Positions 9,246 through 19,103 are shown, counted from the first letter of the stretch. The stretch: DNA of 64,000 nucleotides from G963677085 sp963677085 (GCA_963677085.2 CAXXFH010000005.1:124001-188000), one strand, 5' to 3'. A program made the numbers and translations. The notes: a model not told the origin generated them from the letters alone.

Positions 9246-9276
9246 CCTCGTTCCCACGCGAAGCGCGGGAACGAGG
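9246..9276. terminator. bidirectional terminator-like hairpin
   Basis: CCTCGTTCCCACGC (9246-9259), loop GAA and GCGCGGGAACGAGG (9263-9276) form a 14-base stem with one mismatch. It sits exactly between the converging ends of the XylR-type gene (9241) and the gene ending at 9288. Confidence 0.65.
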
Positions 9277-9287
9277 GGAATCGTAGC

Positions 9288-12200
9288 CTACTTGCTTGCG
9301 ACCTCGCGCGGTGTGCCGGGCAGCGTGAGCGAAATCGTCTGCGGTTCGGTTTGCTCCGGGCCGTGCGTTTCGATTACTAACTCACACGGCTGGTCGATCG
9401 GCCACGGGTAAACAGAGAACTCGTACGGTAACTGCTTCTTGACCAACGGTTCGTCACGTCCGGCGATTTTCACGGTCACCGAACCTCCTTCGACGGGACC
9501 GGCAGTTAGTGCTACGTAAACCGAGTCGGACCCGAAAGGCGAACGAATGCGGAATGCGTGGGCTTGTCCCCAGACACTTCCGGCGTCGGCCACCACATGG
9601 CCCTGCTCAAGTGGAGGTAGCAACGGGAATTCCACCTTCGGTTCGGCGGCCAGGGAGATGGCCACCAGACCCTTCGGCGGTACCGTGACTGCGGCCAAGC
9701 GATCGGCCGGCTGCTCGACACCCTGCGGCTTGTCGACTGTGTACGCCACATACGGCGTGTCGGACTTCAGCCCGAGTCGGCCTGCGTCGAGCTTGGGAGC
9801 CACGGTCAACGGTTGATCCGATTGGCTCATCAAGATCAACCAGAAGCGGTCGTCGCTGCGGGAGGCCAGCCAGTCGATGTTCTTGTCGTCCACCTGCACG
9901 GCTTTACCGTCGAGTAACAACCGACCGGCATCTTGGCCGAAAATCTCACCGCCCGGCATGCCATAGACGCGATTGGTGAACCAGGCATAGCCCTGCTGCA
10001 TAACCCAAGGGAAGCTGATCTTCCCCTGCGAACGCGCCCCGGCTTGCGCGACAAGGAAGTCGACCGTAAACGCCAGATGCGGCGGAATGTGATGATAGTA
10101 GATGCCCGAGACATCGGGACCGCGATACGGGTAGTTGGGGTCCTGTGTTAGATCGCTGTAGCCGACGACATAGTAACCCGGGTAGTTGGCGAAGCGGCCG
10201 ATGATGGAGTTGCGGGCGTAGGTTTCGCAGATTGGCCGGTCCGTGTGCTGCGCTACGCGGAGTAGGTGGGGCGCCCAAACCGACATCAAAATGTTCCGCA
10301 TAAATCCGCGATAGCTGAAGTAGGTTGAGGGTTGTTCGAGTCCCAAGCCGACTCGGGCAACCGTCCAGGCCGGCACTTCGTGGGCTGGCGTATCGCCCGG
10401 CTCACGCGGATCGCCTAAGCGATACTTGACGTCGTCTTTCCACCAGTTGGGATTAAGGCCGTGGAATTCGCCGTCGGGATGGACGGTCGTCGAGCCGTTG
10501 GGCACCATCGGGTGCGACCATTGTCCGGCCATTGTGTGGAATGCACCCTCTTCGGCCGCCTTCAGATAACGTTTTTCCCCGGTTATTTCATAAAGGCTAA
10601 TCAGATCCCACCAATAAGGATAGAAGTGGATGTTATAGAAAGGTTGGTAGCCGATGGGCCGCTCATGGCGTCCGTGGAGGGCCGTGGCAATGAATTCGTC
10701 GGCCTGCTTGCAGATCTCTTTCAGCAACGCCTCGTCGGGCTTCCAACGATATTTGGCCAAAAGATCCGACCACTCGGGCGAGGCGTTGTATGCCTGCGAA
10801 TGGTAGATATCGCCTTGGGGTAAAGCGAACTCTTTGAGCCACGGGTTCAAGTCTCCCAGCAGAGCGTGTAGGCCCTGCCAGTAGGGTGTGCCGTAGAACT
10901 GTATTGGCACTTTCAAACGAACCGGTTCGGTCGAAGGGCGGCGCCAGTGGGCGCTGGGACGTGTCAATGTAAATTCAATCGTCGGCAGTGCGCGCTCGGC
11001 GTAAAGCTTTTCATCGCGGCTCAGCAGCGAAGCGGCCACGATCGTCAACGGCGATGCTTGCGTAACCGTCGACTCCATCTCGATATTCCAGAACCCTTTC
11101 AGTTCAGAACTCCATCCGGCGGCGTCGGCGTTGCGCATCAAGTCGATCATGTTCACGGCCGCCTGGCTCAACGAAGCCTGGGTTGGCTTGCGGTAGTCGC
11201 GCACCTGCATGATATCGTCCGAAACGTATTCGAGCGCGTCCATCCAATCGCCCGGGAAGGCCAATACTCGCCAGGCCACCGTATGCTTCTCACCGGGCTC
11301 CCAACGCGACGCCTCGAACCCCAGCACGGGGCAGAAGACCGATGGCTGCACCCGGTTTTCGGCGTTGAGCAACGCGAAACCGTAGGCCGGGTTTTCCGTG
11401 GTCGGCCAACGTAGAGGAAGGTCCTTGGGTTCGGCTGTGACCACCAAACAGACGGATTGCGGCGCCGTGGCAGTGTCGTTGGTGTCATTTCCCGACGTGG
11501 TGTCTTTCCACTCGGTTTGAACGAGTGCCATGGCGTGCGGCGTGGCCGTTTCCGTGAGCATTCGAGGCCTATCGGGCAACCGTTGGAACTGATAACGCGG
11601 TGGCAGTTGAACGAATTGTGTCTGCGATCGGGTAATGTCGCCGAAGGCCGAAAATCCCACGCTATAGTAACCCACTTTGGGAACGTCGAAGCTCAACTCG
11701 ACCTTCACATCCGCTTCGCCCGGGGCGATGCTCCAGCGACCCACGGCGGTTTGGCCGTCGATAGTTTCGTAGGTGACTTCCACAGTCCGTTCGTCGATCT
11801 GCTTTGCGGCGCGGCCGATCAACAGCGACATCTTTCCCGCGGCAAAGGGGCTGCTCGCTCCCTGGCTGACGGTGTAGGTTTTGTCGGCCACTTGAACCTC
11901 GAGTTCAGACGCGCTGTTGTTCCACAGCGGCTCGCCTTCGCAATACGAGGCGGTGGCTTTCTCGTCGTAGAGCACGAACAATCGTTCGCCTTGTGGTTTG
12001 CAGGGCAACGCGCGCCATTGGTCGGCCACGTTCAGCGAAGTGGCGCGCACCACTTGGAGCGCGCCGGTTTCGTCGGCCTGACCCGAGAACGTTACCCGCA
12101 ACTTCTCGTTGGTGAGCGACGCGAGTGTTTTCGTTGGCGCGTCGGCATTCAACTTGGGAAGACGGGGACTGTCGAGCGACGCTTCCGCCTGTAGTGTCTT

Positions 12201-12749
12201 TGGCAACACGCGACGGCGTGCCAGGGCGCTGCGCGACGTGCTGTTCGGATCGAGCTCGGTTGTGGTCAGCAGCACGGCATCGCATCGGGCGAAGGGACTT
12301 GTGAGAAGACGCAGACCGAGCATGTGATCGCCGGCCGTAAGGTCAACGGTGCCTACCTGTTGCCAGGCCCAACCTTCGTTGCCGTGGCATCCGGCTTCGC
12401 CCTCAATCACGGCGCCGTCGATGGCGATTTTGTACCGCCGCGTCTTGGGTTGCTGCGTGGCGAAATCGCGGCCACGCACCCAAACGTGGTACTGGTTGTC
12501 GACGGGCAGCGTTACAGCCGTCATGGCATCGATCACCGGCCTCGATTCGAGCGAAGGGCGCAGAAACCGTCGCTGAAAAGCGTCCTTGTCGGTCGAGGGA
12601 ATCCAACCCCCGAAGAACTGGAAGTCCTCGGCCTCGATAAGCATCGTGACATCGGCGTTGGCCGGGTGTAATGGGAAGGCGAATACACAAGCAGCAGCGA
12701 CCAGACCAAATACCAACAACCAACCGGGTTCGATGCTTCGGTTCTTCAC
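9288..12749 (-). CDS. large secreted protein with carbohydrate-binding-like N-terminal module, function unknown
   Basis: A 1153-residue exported protein starting at GTG (12749) with GAGGT seven bases upstream. The signal peptide covers ~1-32 (hydrophobic GWLLVFGLVAAACVFAF, then PANA). Residues ~33-170 form a module related to the N-terminus of the neighbour at 12877: a IEAEDF..GGW opening, repeated W-V-R and a closing RCDAVLLTT. A beta-rich middle follows. Residues ~600-960 look helical and Trp/Tyr-rich (YNIHFYPYWWDLISLYEITG), compatible with an (alpha/alpha) toroid as in polysaccharide lyases and GHs. The tail is beta-rich. I cannot name the enzyme family. Its place beside GH genes suggests a role in extracellular glycan breakdown. 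Confidence 0.75.
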   Translation of the reverse strand: MKNRSIEPGWLLVFGLVAAACVFAFPLHPANADVTMLIEAEDFQFFGGWIPSTDKDAFQRRFLRPSLESRPVIDAMTAVTLPVDNQYHVWVRGRDFATQQPKTRRYKIAIDGAVIEGEAGCHGNEGWAWQQVGTVDLTAGDHMLGLRLLTSPFARCDAVLLTTTELDPNSTSRSALARRRVLPKTLQAEASLDSPRLPKLNADAPTKTLASLTNEKLRVTFSGQADETGALQVVRATSLNVADQWRALPCKPQGERLFVLYDEKATASYCEGEPLWNNSASELEVQVADKTYTVSQGASSPFAAGKMSLLIGRAAKQIDERTVEVTYETIDGQTAVGRWSIAPGEADVKVELSFDVPKVGYYSVGFSAFGDITRSQTQFVQLPPRYQFQRLPDRPRMLTETATPHAMALVQTEWKDTTSGNDTNDTATAPQSVCLVVTAEPKDLPLRWPTTENPAYGFALLNAENRVQPSVFCPVLGFEASRWEPGEKHTVAWRVLAFPGDWMDALEYVSDDIMQVRDYRKPTQASLSQAAVNMIDLMRNADAAGWSSELKGFWNIEMESTVTQASPLTIVAASLLSRDEKLYAERALPTIEFTLTRPSAHWRRPSTEPVRLKVPIQFYGTPYWQGLHALLGDLNPWLKEFALPQGDIYHSQAYNASPEWSDLLAKYRWKPDEALLKEICKQADEFIATALHGRHERPIGYQPFYNIHFYPYWWDLISLYEITGEKRYLKAAEEGAFHTMAGQWSHPMVPNGSTTVHPDGEFHGLNPNWWKDDVKYRLGDPREPGDTPAHEVPAWTVARVGLGLEQPSTYFSYRGFMRNILMSVWAPHLLRVAQHTDRPICETYARNSIIGRFANYPGYYVVGYSDLTQDPNYPYRGPDVSGIYYHHIPPHLAFTVDFLVAQAGARSQGKISFPWVMQQGYAWFTNRVYGMPGGEIFGQDAGRLLLDGKAVQVDDKNIDWLASRSDDRFWLILMSQSDQPLTVAPKLDAGRLGLKSDTPYVAYTVDKPQGVEQPADRLAAVTVPPKGLVAISLAAEPKVEFPLLPPLEQGHVVADAGSVWGQAHAFRIRSPFGSDSVYVALTAGPVEGGSVTVKIAGRDEPLVKKQLPYEFSVYPWPIDQPCELVIETHGPEQTEPQTISLTLPGTPREVASK

Positions 12750-12777
12750 GAGTCTACCTCAAGAGGGCTGATTTTTC

Positions 12778-12880
12778 GGATCGACCGAAAAACAACTTGC
12801 CGATCCACCGGGCCGTGCTTCGCGACGGCCCTCGCGTTTCGCCTTGAAAAACGGCAAGTCATTTTTCTGGCCGTCCTTAC
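12778..12880 (-). repeat. family-1 palindromic repeat, copy C
   Basis: Read on the minus strand it starts at TAAGGACGGCCAG and ends TTTTTCGGTCGATCC, with the inner GGGCCGT/ACGGCCC stem and outer ACTTGCCG/CGGCAAGT pair intact. Its TAA (12879-12877) is the stop codon of the FAD oxidoreductase gene. It fills the spacer before the next gene on this strand. Confidence 0.85.
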
Positions 12881-15573
12881 GGACTTCCAGGTTCATTATA
12901 AACGCGAATCTCGCAGACGCCCATTTCCGGCGCTGCGTCGGTGATTACTAGGCGGAGTTTCGTCGTTTGCGTGGGGGCGAATCGCAAAACGCGACGGCGC
13001 TCACGATTGTCCTTCACGTCGACGAGCGTTTGCCACTCGGTGCCGTCGAACACTTCGAGACGAAATGCGTTTGCCCGCATCGTGCCCGATTGGAACGAAA
13101 TGTGGACCGTGTCGCAGGCAATCGGTTTTCCGAAATCGAGTTCGATCCAATGCGGCGCCGAGGCCTCGGGCGCGGGGCGCCAGGAATTCGGCCAGCCGCG
13201 AATCGCTCGGGCGAAGCCGTTGGTTACGTTTTTCGGGGCGAACAGTTCGTCCTTACGGCGTTCTGCCTTAATGTCTCCGTTGGCTGCCGAGGGTGGATCG
13301 AGCCGGAAGGTGTAACACTCGGGCATTTGTTGCCAGCCGGCGGCCGTACGGTAAGCACGCGTTGCTTCGCGCGGGGCGAAACCGGTCAGAGACCAACTGA
13401 TGCCTTCGGTCTTCGGCAACCAGACAAAATAATAGCCCGGTTCCACTTGGGCATTCAGTGCGAACGAAACCCATCCGCGGCTGCGCCGTGGGACGTCGGC
13501 CGCGGCGGTGGCCAACACCTTGTTTTGGCTGAAGTCGCCAGTATTCTTGGCAGGGCAGAGCGTTAGCGTCAGCGGCGTCGCGTTTCGATTCTTCGATATC
13601 AGGTGAAGCGAGATCGTGTTGATGCGGCTTTCGTTTACCTTGAACAAGACGGCCCGATCGCAACCCAGTGGATGCGCCGTGAGCGAGCCTTCCAGGTCGA
13701 GACTTTCGGGCGGGGCTGCGCTCGAGGCGCGAACCGTGGCCGCCCTAGCCAGATCGTGAGGATCGGCGTTGGGCAGATCGATCAGGTAGCAGCCGTCGTG
13801 CAATAGTCGCTGTTGCAGATCGGGGATGTACTGCTGCGAAATACCGCGTGGTGTGGTGCCGTGGGCCTTGCACACCCCGGCGGCGGTTCCCACGGCTTGT
13901 CCTTGCATTCCACACGTAATCATTACGCGCGTAGCGCCCAGCGCCGCGTGGCTAACCGAGATGCAGCGCCCGGCCATCATCAAGTTGTCGATGTCTTTGG
14001 TGTAAAGGCTACGAAACGGCACGGAAAACTTGCGTTTATGCGAAAATGTGGCTGGCGGTTCCTTCGCGTAGAAACCTCCGGGCGGATGCAGATCGATACC
14101 CCAGCCGCCGTAGGAAACGCGGTCCGGAAAGAGCGTTTGACTGGCCACGTCGTGTTCGGTCATTACATAGTCGCCGATCAGTCGGCGCGACTCGCGTTTG
14201 CCTACCACGTGGCTCACCCAGGCCAGACGGTAGTTCGTGGCTTCCTTAGCCAAGCGTGGGCTGTAGTTCTTCACGTAGTCCCACATTCCCCAGATGATCC
14301 GCAACAACTCGTCGCGAATCGGTTCGGCGTCGTCGTAGGTGTTGAGCATTCCGCCGTATTCGATCACCCATTGCCAACCGCCGAAATGGATCTGCGGATA
14401 GCGGTGGATGCCGAAGTCCTCGGGCTTACGGAATTGGCGTGCCCAGGCCGGCGCGGTGAACTCGACCGGACCGGGCGTCAACTCGCTGGCGTAGCGGAGT
14501 GTTCCGCCCATCGTGTGGCCGTCGGGCGCTTCGGGGGCTCGGGTTTCATTGTACATCGACTGCGGTTCGCGACCGTGGCGATATTCGGCGCCCGCCCAAA
14601 CACCGATAGCACCGTCACCCGTGCAATCGATGAAGATTCGGCCGGGGAAGAGCAACCGCTGGCCTGTGGTTACGTTCAATGCCTTGACGGCGACGATCTG
14701 TCGGGCGTCGCGCATTTCCACGCCCGTGGCGTGCGTGTTCAGATGCAAGTCGAGCAGCTTCTCGCCTTCGACGACACGAAGCATGCGCGGCGAATAGCCG
14801 TCGTACGAACCGCGGAACTCCTCGATGATGCCGCCTTCGCCCGGGTCGAGCGGTTCGCGCGTGGTATCGCCCTCGGGATTGACGAGGACCTCGCTGCTTC
14901 CGTTACCGCCCAGCACCGGCCGGTTCTGGATGAGCGCCGTACGGCAACCCATGCGAGCCGAAGCCACCGCGGCCATCGTTCCGGCTAGGCCGCCGCCGAC
15001 CACCACGGTGTCGTACGGCTGTAGTTTCTTGACTTCGCGACGGATCCCGCCGTGCTTCTCGCGAGCGGCGGCTAGTTGGTCGAGTTGTGCGGGCGGGGTG
15101 AATTCGAGATCGTCGGTCAGTACGACCACGTCGCAACGTCCGTAGTGGCCCGTCAGGTCGTGTAGCCCGACGTTCAGCGTACCTTTTTGCAGATTGTGGA
15201 CGCCACCGTCTTCCCAGACCCAACTCTTTTGTTTGGATTGACCGAAGACATATGTAACGGGCTTGCCGTCGAGCGTGACCTGAAAACGGCCCGGGCTGAA
15301 TTCGGGTACCCAATCGTGACATCGGACCCAAAGGCGGTATTTGCCGTCGGTGGGTACCACAACCTTGGTAACGGCGTCGCGAACCGGTGCATCGAGGCCG
15401 ATCGCCAAGAGAAACGGCGAGCCCATTTGATCGACGAATTGAGCGTCGTTCGTCCATCCGCCGAGGTCATCGAACTTCTCGGTTTCGAGCCATAAGACGG
15501 AGGCTCCATGGGACCAAACGGGCGTCAACAAAAGCGCCACCCAACCGGCCACTGCTACACAAATCTTTCTCAT
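12877..15573 (-). CDS. secreted FAD-dependent oxidoreductase with N-terminal sugar-binding-like module and C-terminal discoidin-like domain
   Basis: The start is placed at 15573 (MRKICVAVAGW) because the signal peptide begins there; the 86 residues readable upstream have no coding character. The protein has 898 residues. Residues ~1-24 are the signal peptide. Residues ~25-155 are the module shared with the protein at 9288. Residues ~185-650 are a FAD_oxidored domain with the dinucleotide motif VVGGGLAGTMAA (~191-202), LGGNGSSEVL, and later GRCISVSHAALGATRVM. The last ~130 residues resemble an F5/8 type C (discoidin) galactose-binding domain. The family is abundant in planctomycetes and tied to polysaccharide use, but its substrate is not established. 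The next gene downstream (9288) is on the same strand. Confidence 0.85.
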   Translation of the reverse strand: MRKICVAVAGWVALLLTPVWSHGASVLWLETEKFDDLGGWTNDAQFVDQMGSPFLLAIGLDAPVRDAVTKVVVPTDGKYRLWVRCHDWVPEFSPGRFQVTLDGKPVTYVFGQSKQKSWVWEDGGVHNLQKGTLNVGLHDLTGHYGRCDVVVLTDDLEFTPPAQLDQLAAAREKHGGIRREVKKLQPYDTVVVGGGLAGTMAAVASARMGCRTALIQNRPVLGGNGSSEVLVNPEGDTTREPLDPGEGGIIEEFRGSYDGYSPRMLRVVEGEKLLDLHLNTHATGVEMRDARQIVAVKALNVTTGQRLLFPGRIFIDCTGDGAIGVWAGAEYRHGREPQSMYNETRAPEAPDGHTMGGTLRYASELTPGPVEFTAPAWARQFRKPEDFGIHRYPQIHFGGWQWVIEYGGMLNTYDDAEPIRDELLRIIWGMWDYVKNYSPRLAKEATNYRLAWVSHVVGKRESRRLIGDYVMTEHDVASQTLFPDRVSYGGWGIDLHPPGGFYAKEPPATFSHKRKFSVPFRSLYTKDIDNLMMAGRCISVSHAALGATRVMITCGMQGQAVGTAAGVCKAHGTTPRGISQQYIPDLQQRLLHDGCYLIDLPNADPHDLARAATVRASSAAPPESLDLEGSLTAHPLGCDRAVLFKVNESRINTISLHLISKNRNATPLTLTLCPAKNTGDFSQNKVLATAAADVPRRSRGWVSFALNAQVEPGYYFVWLPKTEGISWSLTGFAPREATRAYRTAAGWQQMPECYTFRLDPPSAANGDIKAERRKDELFAPKNVTNGFARAIRGWPNSWRPAPEASAPHWIELDFGKPIACDTVHISFQSGTMRANAFRLEVFDGTEWQTLVDVKDNRERRRVLRFAPTQTTKLRLVITDAAPEMGVCEIRVYNEPGSP

Positions 15574-16001
15574 CACGACGACTCCCACCCAACTAGGGCA
15601 TTTGTGTGTTGGAAAAGCGTGTTTCAACGGGTTGGGTAAGTCTATGCAGCGACGACTGGCACGGCAACGAAACGGCTTGCGCGATGCCGACGTGTTCGAC
15701 GACGACAACCTCTGAAAATGGGTGCCGTACCGATGCTTGTGTGGGCGTGTTCTTCGTCCATGGTGGTCCTCACTGGCTGACAAGCAGCCAGTGGTACCCG
15801 GCACACTTCGTTTCGGCCGTTTCATGCCCAATTAGACTCTACCCGCCGATTGCCCGGACGGAAACTTGCGATTGCGCAAAATTTCTAAGAATCTGCGGAA
15901 ACTGGGAGGGAAACTTCGTTAGAATGCCAAACGAAAAGTCGCGACCGTTGGTCGCGCCGGCACGGAAAACGGCCTTTTTGTCGGCGGCATCGCATTTTTG
16001 A

Positions 16002-16027
16002 CGTTCCCACGCCGCAGCGTGGGAACG
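16002..16027. terminator. terminator-like hairpin downstream of GH gene
   Basis: CGTTCCCACGC, loop CGCA and GCGTGGGAACG form a perfect 11-base stem, close in sequence to the hairpin at 9246-9276. It lies downstream of the minus-strand gene that ends at 16240. Confidence 0.5.
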
Positions 16028-16041
16028 AGTAGGAAAGGAAA

Positions 16042-16123
16042 CGCGAAGACGCGAAAGAGCGAAGCTACGAAAAACACGAACGGACTACGATCGCCCTTCT
16101 TTCGCGATTTCGCACCTTCGCGA
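16042..16123. repeat. family-5 palindrome, copy 1
   Basis: An imperfect long palindrome built from CGCGAAGACGCGAAAG-type sequence on the left and CTTTCGCGATTTCGC on the right. A second member lies at 57631-57706. Confidence 0.6.
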
Positions 16124-16145
16124 TTATTGGGTCCTGCATTGCTTG

Positions 16146-16180
16146 TGGAACGAGGGCGACCAACGGGAGCCCGGTTTCCC
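16146..16180 (+). repeat. family-2 repeat fragment
   Basis: The core GCGACCAACGGGAGCCCGG and the stem CCCGG/CCGGG match the centre of family-2 elements. The outer arms are not recognisable, so this is a decayed or partial copy. Confidence 0.45.
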
Positions 16181-16239
16181 GGGGCAGGACGCAAGGAAGT
16201 GTTCCACAATCAACCCCGGAACCAATAAAGCCGCATTTT

Positions 16240-17703
16240 TCAACTGCCGAGCGCAACCGCTTGGTCGGTGATCAGCAACGGGTAGTCGAGCAACGGTAGA
16301 TCGGCCAGTGCGAGTTGTCCGTCCGTGCCCTTCTCGGTGGTCAACGAGTAGACGCGGCTCGAAAGCGGATCGACCATCACCGGCTGTTTGATACCGGCCG
16401 TAGCGGGCAACGAGACATTGACCTTCGTCGGCGTCCACCTTTTCTGTAGATTGGCGGGTACCCAGTACGCACAGATGCCGTGTCCGTTGCGTACGAAACC
16501 GGCTGTCTCGATGCTCTTTGGCAATTCGCCGGAGAGTTTTGGTGCCATCGCAGACTTGTGTTGGGGCTGGCTGTCGAACAACGCCGCCAGGCACTGATAG
16601 GCAAAGAAAGAAGGTTTGGGGCTGTAGTCCGTACCGCGCAGCAAACCTTTGAAGTTCGTGATGCCACGATAGCCTACCAGATCGACCAAGTGGAAATAGC
16701 TCGTTAGCTCAACTTCCAGACGAAGGTCGGTTAGGATGCGACGCGTGAGCCATTTGGCTTGCCGGGTTTCGTTCCAATTGAGTTTCGACAGCGCCCCGGC
16801 GCTTCCCTTGCCCCCTTTCGAAGGACAACCGTTCTCGCCTTGCCAGAACCGAAGTTTGTCGTTGTGTTTGGCAAGCGTTTTACGCCATTCGGCGAGAGTC
16901 GACGCGTAACCGCTTTCAGGCACTGGTCGATAGGGGTGATACGACACGCGGTCCACGTAATCGCCCATGCCTTCGGCCATGCACTGTTCGAAATACTTCG
17001 TCGGCATACCGGCGTAGGCGCCGCCGATGATTACCGCGTCGGACACGCGTTTGCGGATTTCCGGTGCAGTGATCTTCACCAAATCGACGTAGTCGGTCGC
17101 GTTCGGTTTTTCAGGTTTCCAGAACCCGCTGATGTTTGGCTCATTCCATATTTCCCAGCATTTCACGCGATCGGCGAAGTGTTCGGCGATCGCACGGGTG
17201 AAGTTGAGCCAGGCTTTTTTGTATTGTTCATCGAAAACGGGTGCCCATCCGACCGCGTGCTTGTCGGCCTTCGGTGCGTACAGTTGATTGCCGTAGCCCA
17301 GGTTGAACCAAGGCTGTACGCCGATCGCCAAGAGCGAATCGACCACTTCGTCGAGCCACGCGAAGGTATATTGCCCGGGCGTTGTCTCGCAACGACACCA
17401 GCCGGTTTGGCAGCGTGCCCATTTTACGCCAAGCTTGGCCAAGTGTGGGTAGGTCTTCTTGGGGTCGAAATGCTCGCGGTCGAGCGTTTCGAAGCCGACT
17501 GACAGGGGTGAGGCTTTGATGTTATCTGCCGGCACGGGCTGGACTCGACCAAGCGCCGGGCGTGCGAAGTCGTATACCTCGGAGACGCTGTCGGCCGACT
17601 CTTTCGATGCCTCGTCGGCCCCTGCAACCTTTGAAACGATGGACGACGCGGCCAGGGTAGAAAGGCTCCATTGCGTGAACGATCGGCGGGTGAGGCGACT
17701 CAT
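16240..17703 (-). CDS. secreted (Tat) clan-A-like glycoside hydrolase, paralog 1
   Basis: A 487-residue protein. The start is set at 17703, where ATG overlaps the TGA of the upstream PEP-CTERM gene in an ATGA join. The N-terminus carries a twin-arginine signal (TRRSFTQWSL). The body resembles a GH39/GH5-type beta/alpha barrel: GVKWARCQTGW, GVQPWFNLGYG, WEIWNEP with candidate acid/base E188, GDYVDRVSYHPY, and WQGENGCPSKGG with candidate nucleophile E290. The C-terminal ~100 residues look like a beta domain. It is a close paralog of the protein at 21865. The exact GH family and substrate are not certain. Confidence 0.8.
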   Translation of the reverse strand: MSRLTRRSFTQWSLSTLAASSIVSKVAGADEASKESADSVSEVYDFARPALGRVQPVPADNIKASPLSVGFETLDREHFDPKKTYPHLAKLGVKWARCQTGWCRCETTPGQYTFAWLDEVVDSLLAIGVQPWFNLGYGNQLYAPKADKHAVGWAPVFDEQYKKAWLNFTRAIAEHFADRVKCWEIWNEPNISGFWKPEKPNATDYVDLVKITAPEIRKRVSDAVIIGGAYAGMPTKYFEQCMAEGMGDYVDRVSYHPYRPVPESGYASTLAEWRKTLAKHNDKLRFWQGENGCPSKGGKGSAGALSKLNWNETRQAKWLTRRILTDLRLEVELTSYFHLVDLVGYRGITNFKGLLRGTDYSPKPSFFAYQCLAALFDSQPQHKSAMAPKLSGELPKSIETAGFVRNGHGICAYWVPANLQKRWTPTKVNVSLPATAGIKQPVMVDPLSSRVYSLTTEKGTDGQLALADLPLLDYPLLITDQAVALGS

Positions 17704-19103
17704 GACGGTGCTCCAGAGGTGGGTGGGGCGAGGTTTCTGCGTTTGCGATGGTAAGCAAGTGCGGCAGCCAGGGCGACGGCCGCCAGGATGGTCCACGTGC
17801 TAGGTTCCGGTGTTACGGTGAGTTCGAGCAAATCCTCGTGGCCGAGACCCGTGTAACGGTACGTATCACCTGCGATAAAAGAATCGATCGCCGTGCCATT
17901 GAGGGTAATCTGGACGTGCTTCCCGGCCATGTCGGTCGTGTCAACGTCGAGTGTTCCGGTCACCGTCTTGTCGTTGCTGGCGATGTCCAAATCGAAGATC
18001 TTGCTGGTTTCCGACAAACTGTACGCGAGATCCCCGGCGGCGTTTTGGCCATCGCCTAGCCAGAGCTGGAAAGGATTGGTTTTGACGTAGCCGGCCACAA
18101 ACAGTTCGTCGCTGGTGTTGAGTTCGGGCGCAGAGATGGAACCGTCGAGCAGGCGATCGAGGAACCATGCCTCGGCTGCGTTCTGCTGATCGGCCGAGGG
18201 GGCCGTGTGCGGCCAGTTCTGCTGCTCCTCAGGATCGTTGAGGCCGTCGTTGTCGAAGTCTTCGTAGGTATTGCCCGAGTGATCGCCGATGTGGACCGTA
18301 ATGTTGTCGAACTCGCCCGCGTAGGAGGCGGCCGCGGCGGCATTGTCGCGGTAGGACGTGCTGTGGTTGACTGGACAGGTCGGTTCGTCGTCGTTGACGA
18401 ACAGATGGATTTCGGTGTAGGGATTGTTCTTTGACGCGAGGTTCGATGCTCGGGCTTGGTAGCGGTCTGCTACGGCGGCATCACCAAGCGTGGGATCGCC
18501 GATATCCGATTGCATGATACTCTGATGGCTGCTGCTGGCCCCGTTGTTGTACCATCCGGTCGTGTTGTTGTAGCCATAGTCCGACATGCCGAAGAAGGCC
18601 GACGCGGCGGTGAAACAGTCGGGCATTTTCGTGATGGCCGACATGACGTTACCACCGCCGCCCGAGTAACCGGTGAGATAAACGGCATCGGAATCGATCA
18701 ACGACGAGTAGTTGGCGTTGGCCTTGACCGCTTCGACGGCGTCGTAGATGTCGTGAATTTCGACGCCCCCAGAATCGCGGACCCCGTCGGAACCCTCCCG
18801 GCCTCGCATGGCGACGGTAAGCACGAAGAAACCGGCGTTGCGCAATTGCTGGGCATTCGCGCGGTATCGGTCGAAGATGCCCGTGGTGCTGGAGTAGCCG
18901 TGCATGACGACGGCAATCGGGGCTCCGCTGACGGCATCGTCGAAGTTCAGTTCGACGTTCAAGTCGAGCGCACCGTTGGCGTCGGTCGATACGGTCGACT
19001 GATACTGGTAGACGCTCGTCACGGGGCCGGCTACAACGACAGTCGGCACGAGGGTGATGAACACTAGGGCGATGATTCGTAAAAATACGTCAGTGTGTTG
19101 CAT
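17700..19103 (-). CDS. PEP-CTERM-anchored alpha/beta hydrolase
   Basis: A 467-residue exported protein. A signal peptide (~1-26) is followed by an alpha/beta hydrolase core with an HG oxyanion motif (VVMHGYSSTTG) and the nucleophile elbow GYSGGGG, with a prolyl-oligopeptidase/acetyl-xylan-esterase flavour. A linker domain follows, then a PEP-CTERM tail: PEPSTW, a hydrophobic helix and a YHRKRR basic end. Such tails direct proteins to exosortase processing and are common in planctomycetes. It is the upstream partner of the GH gene at 16240 (4-base ATGA overlap), so the two are translationally coupled. The ATG lies in a 25-base tandem duplication. It may be an esterase acting on side chains of the target glycan. 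Confidence 0.8.
   Translation of the reverse strand: MQHTDVFLRIIALVFITLVPTVVVAGPVTSVYQYQSTVSTDANGALDLNVELNFDDAVSGAPIAVVMHGYSSTTGIFDRYRANAQQLRNAGFFVLTVAMRGREGSDGVRDSGGVEIHDIYDAVEAVKANANYSSLIDSDAVYLTGYSGGGGNVMSAITKMPDCFTAASAFFGMSDYGYNNTTGWYNNGASSSHQSIMQSDIGDPTLGDAAVADRYQARASNLASKNNPYTEIHLFVNDDEPTCPVNHSTSYRDNAAAAASYAGEFDNITVHIGDHSGNTYEDFDNDGLNDPEEQQNWPHTAPSADQQNAAEAWFLDRLLDGSISAPELNTSDELFVAGYVKTNPFQLWLGDGQNAAGDLAYSLSETSKIFDLDIASNDKTVTGTLDVDTTDMAGKHVQITLNGTAIDSFIAGDTYRYTGLGHEDLLELTVTPEPSTWTILAAVALAAALAYHRKRRNLAPPTSGAPS

Larger units (their letters stand above)
15574..16239. other. repeat-rich spacer
   Basis: No protein gene is convincing here. It contains a perfect 9-base stem CACTGGCTG/CAGCCAGTG (15771-15793), a perfect 11-base stem CGTTCCCACGC/GCGTGGGAACG (16002-16027), a family-5 palindrome (16042-16123) and a fragment of family 2 around 16146-16180. 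The FAD-gene promoter should lie at its left end. Confidence 0.6.

Noticed and set aside
13813..14988. 391-codon frame on the strand opposite the FAD oxidoreductase gene
   Set aside because: It is an antisense frame of a high-GC gene with clear motifs on the other strand.
15574..15831. N-terminal 86-residue extension of the FAD oxidoreductase
   Set aside because: It would put a signal peptide in the middle of the protein, and its composition is arginine-rich and not protein-like.
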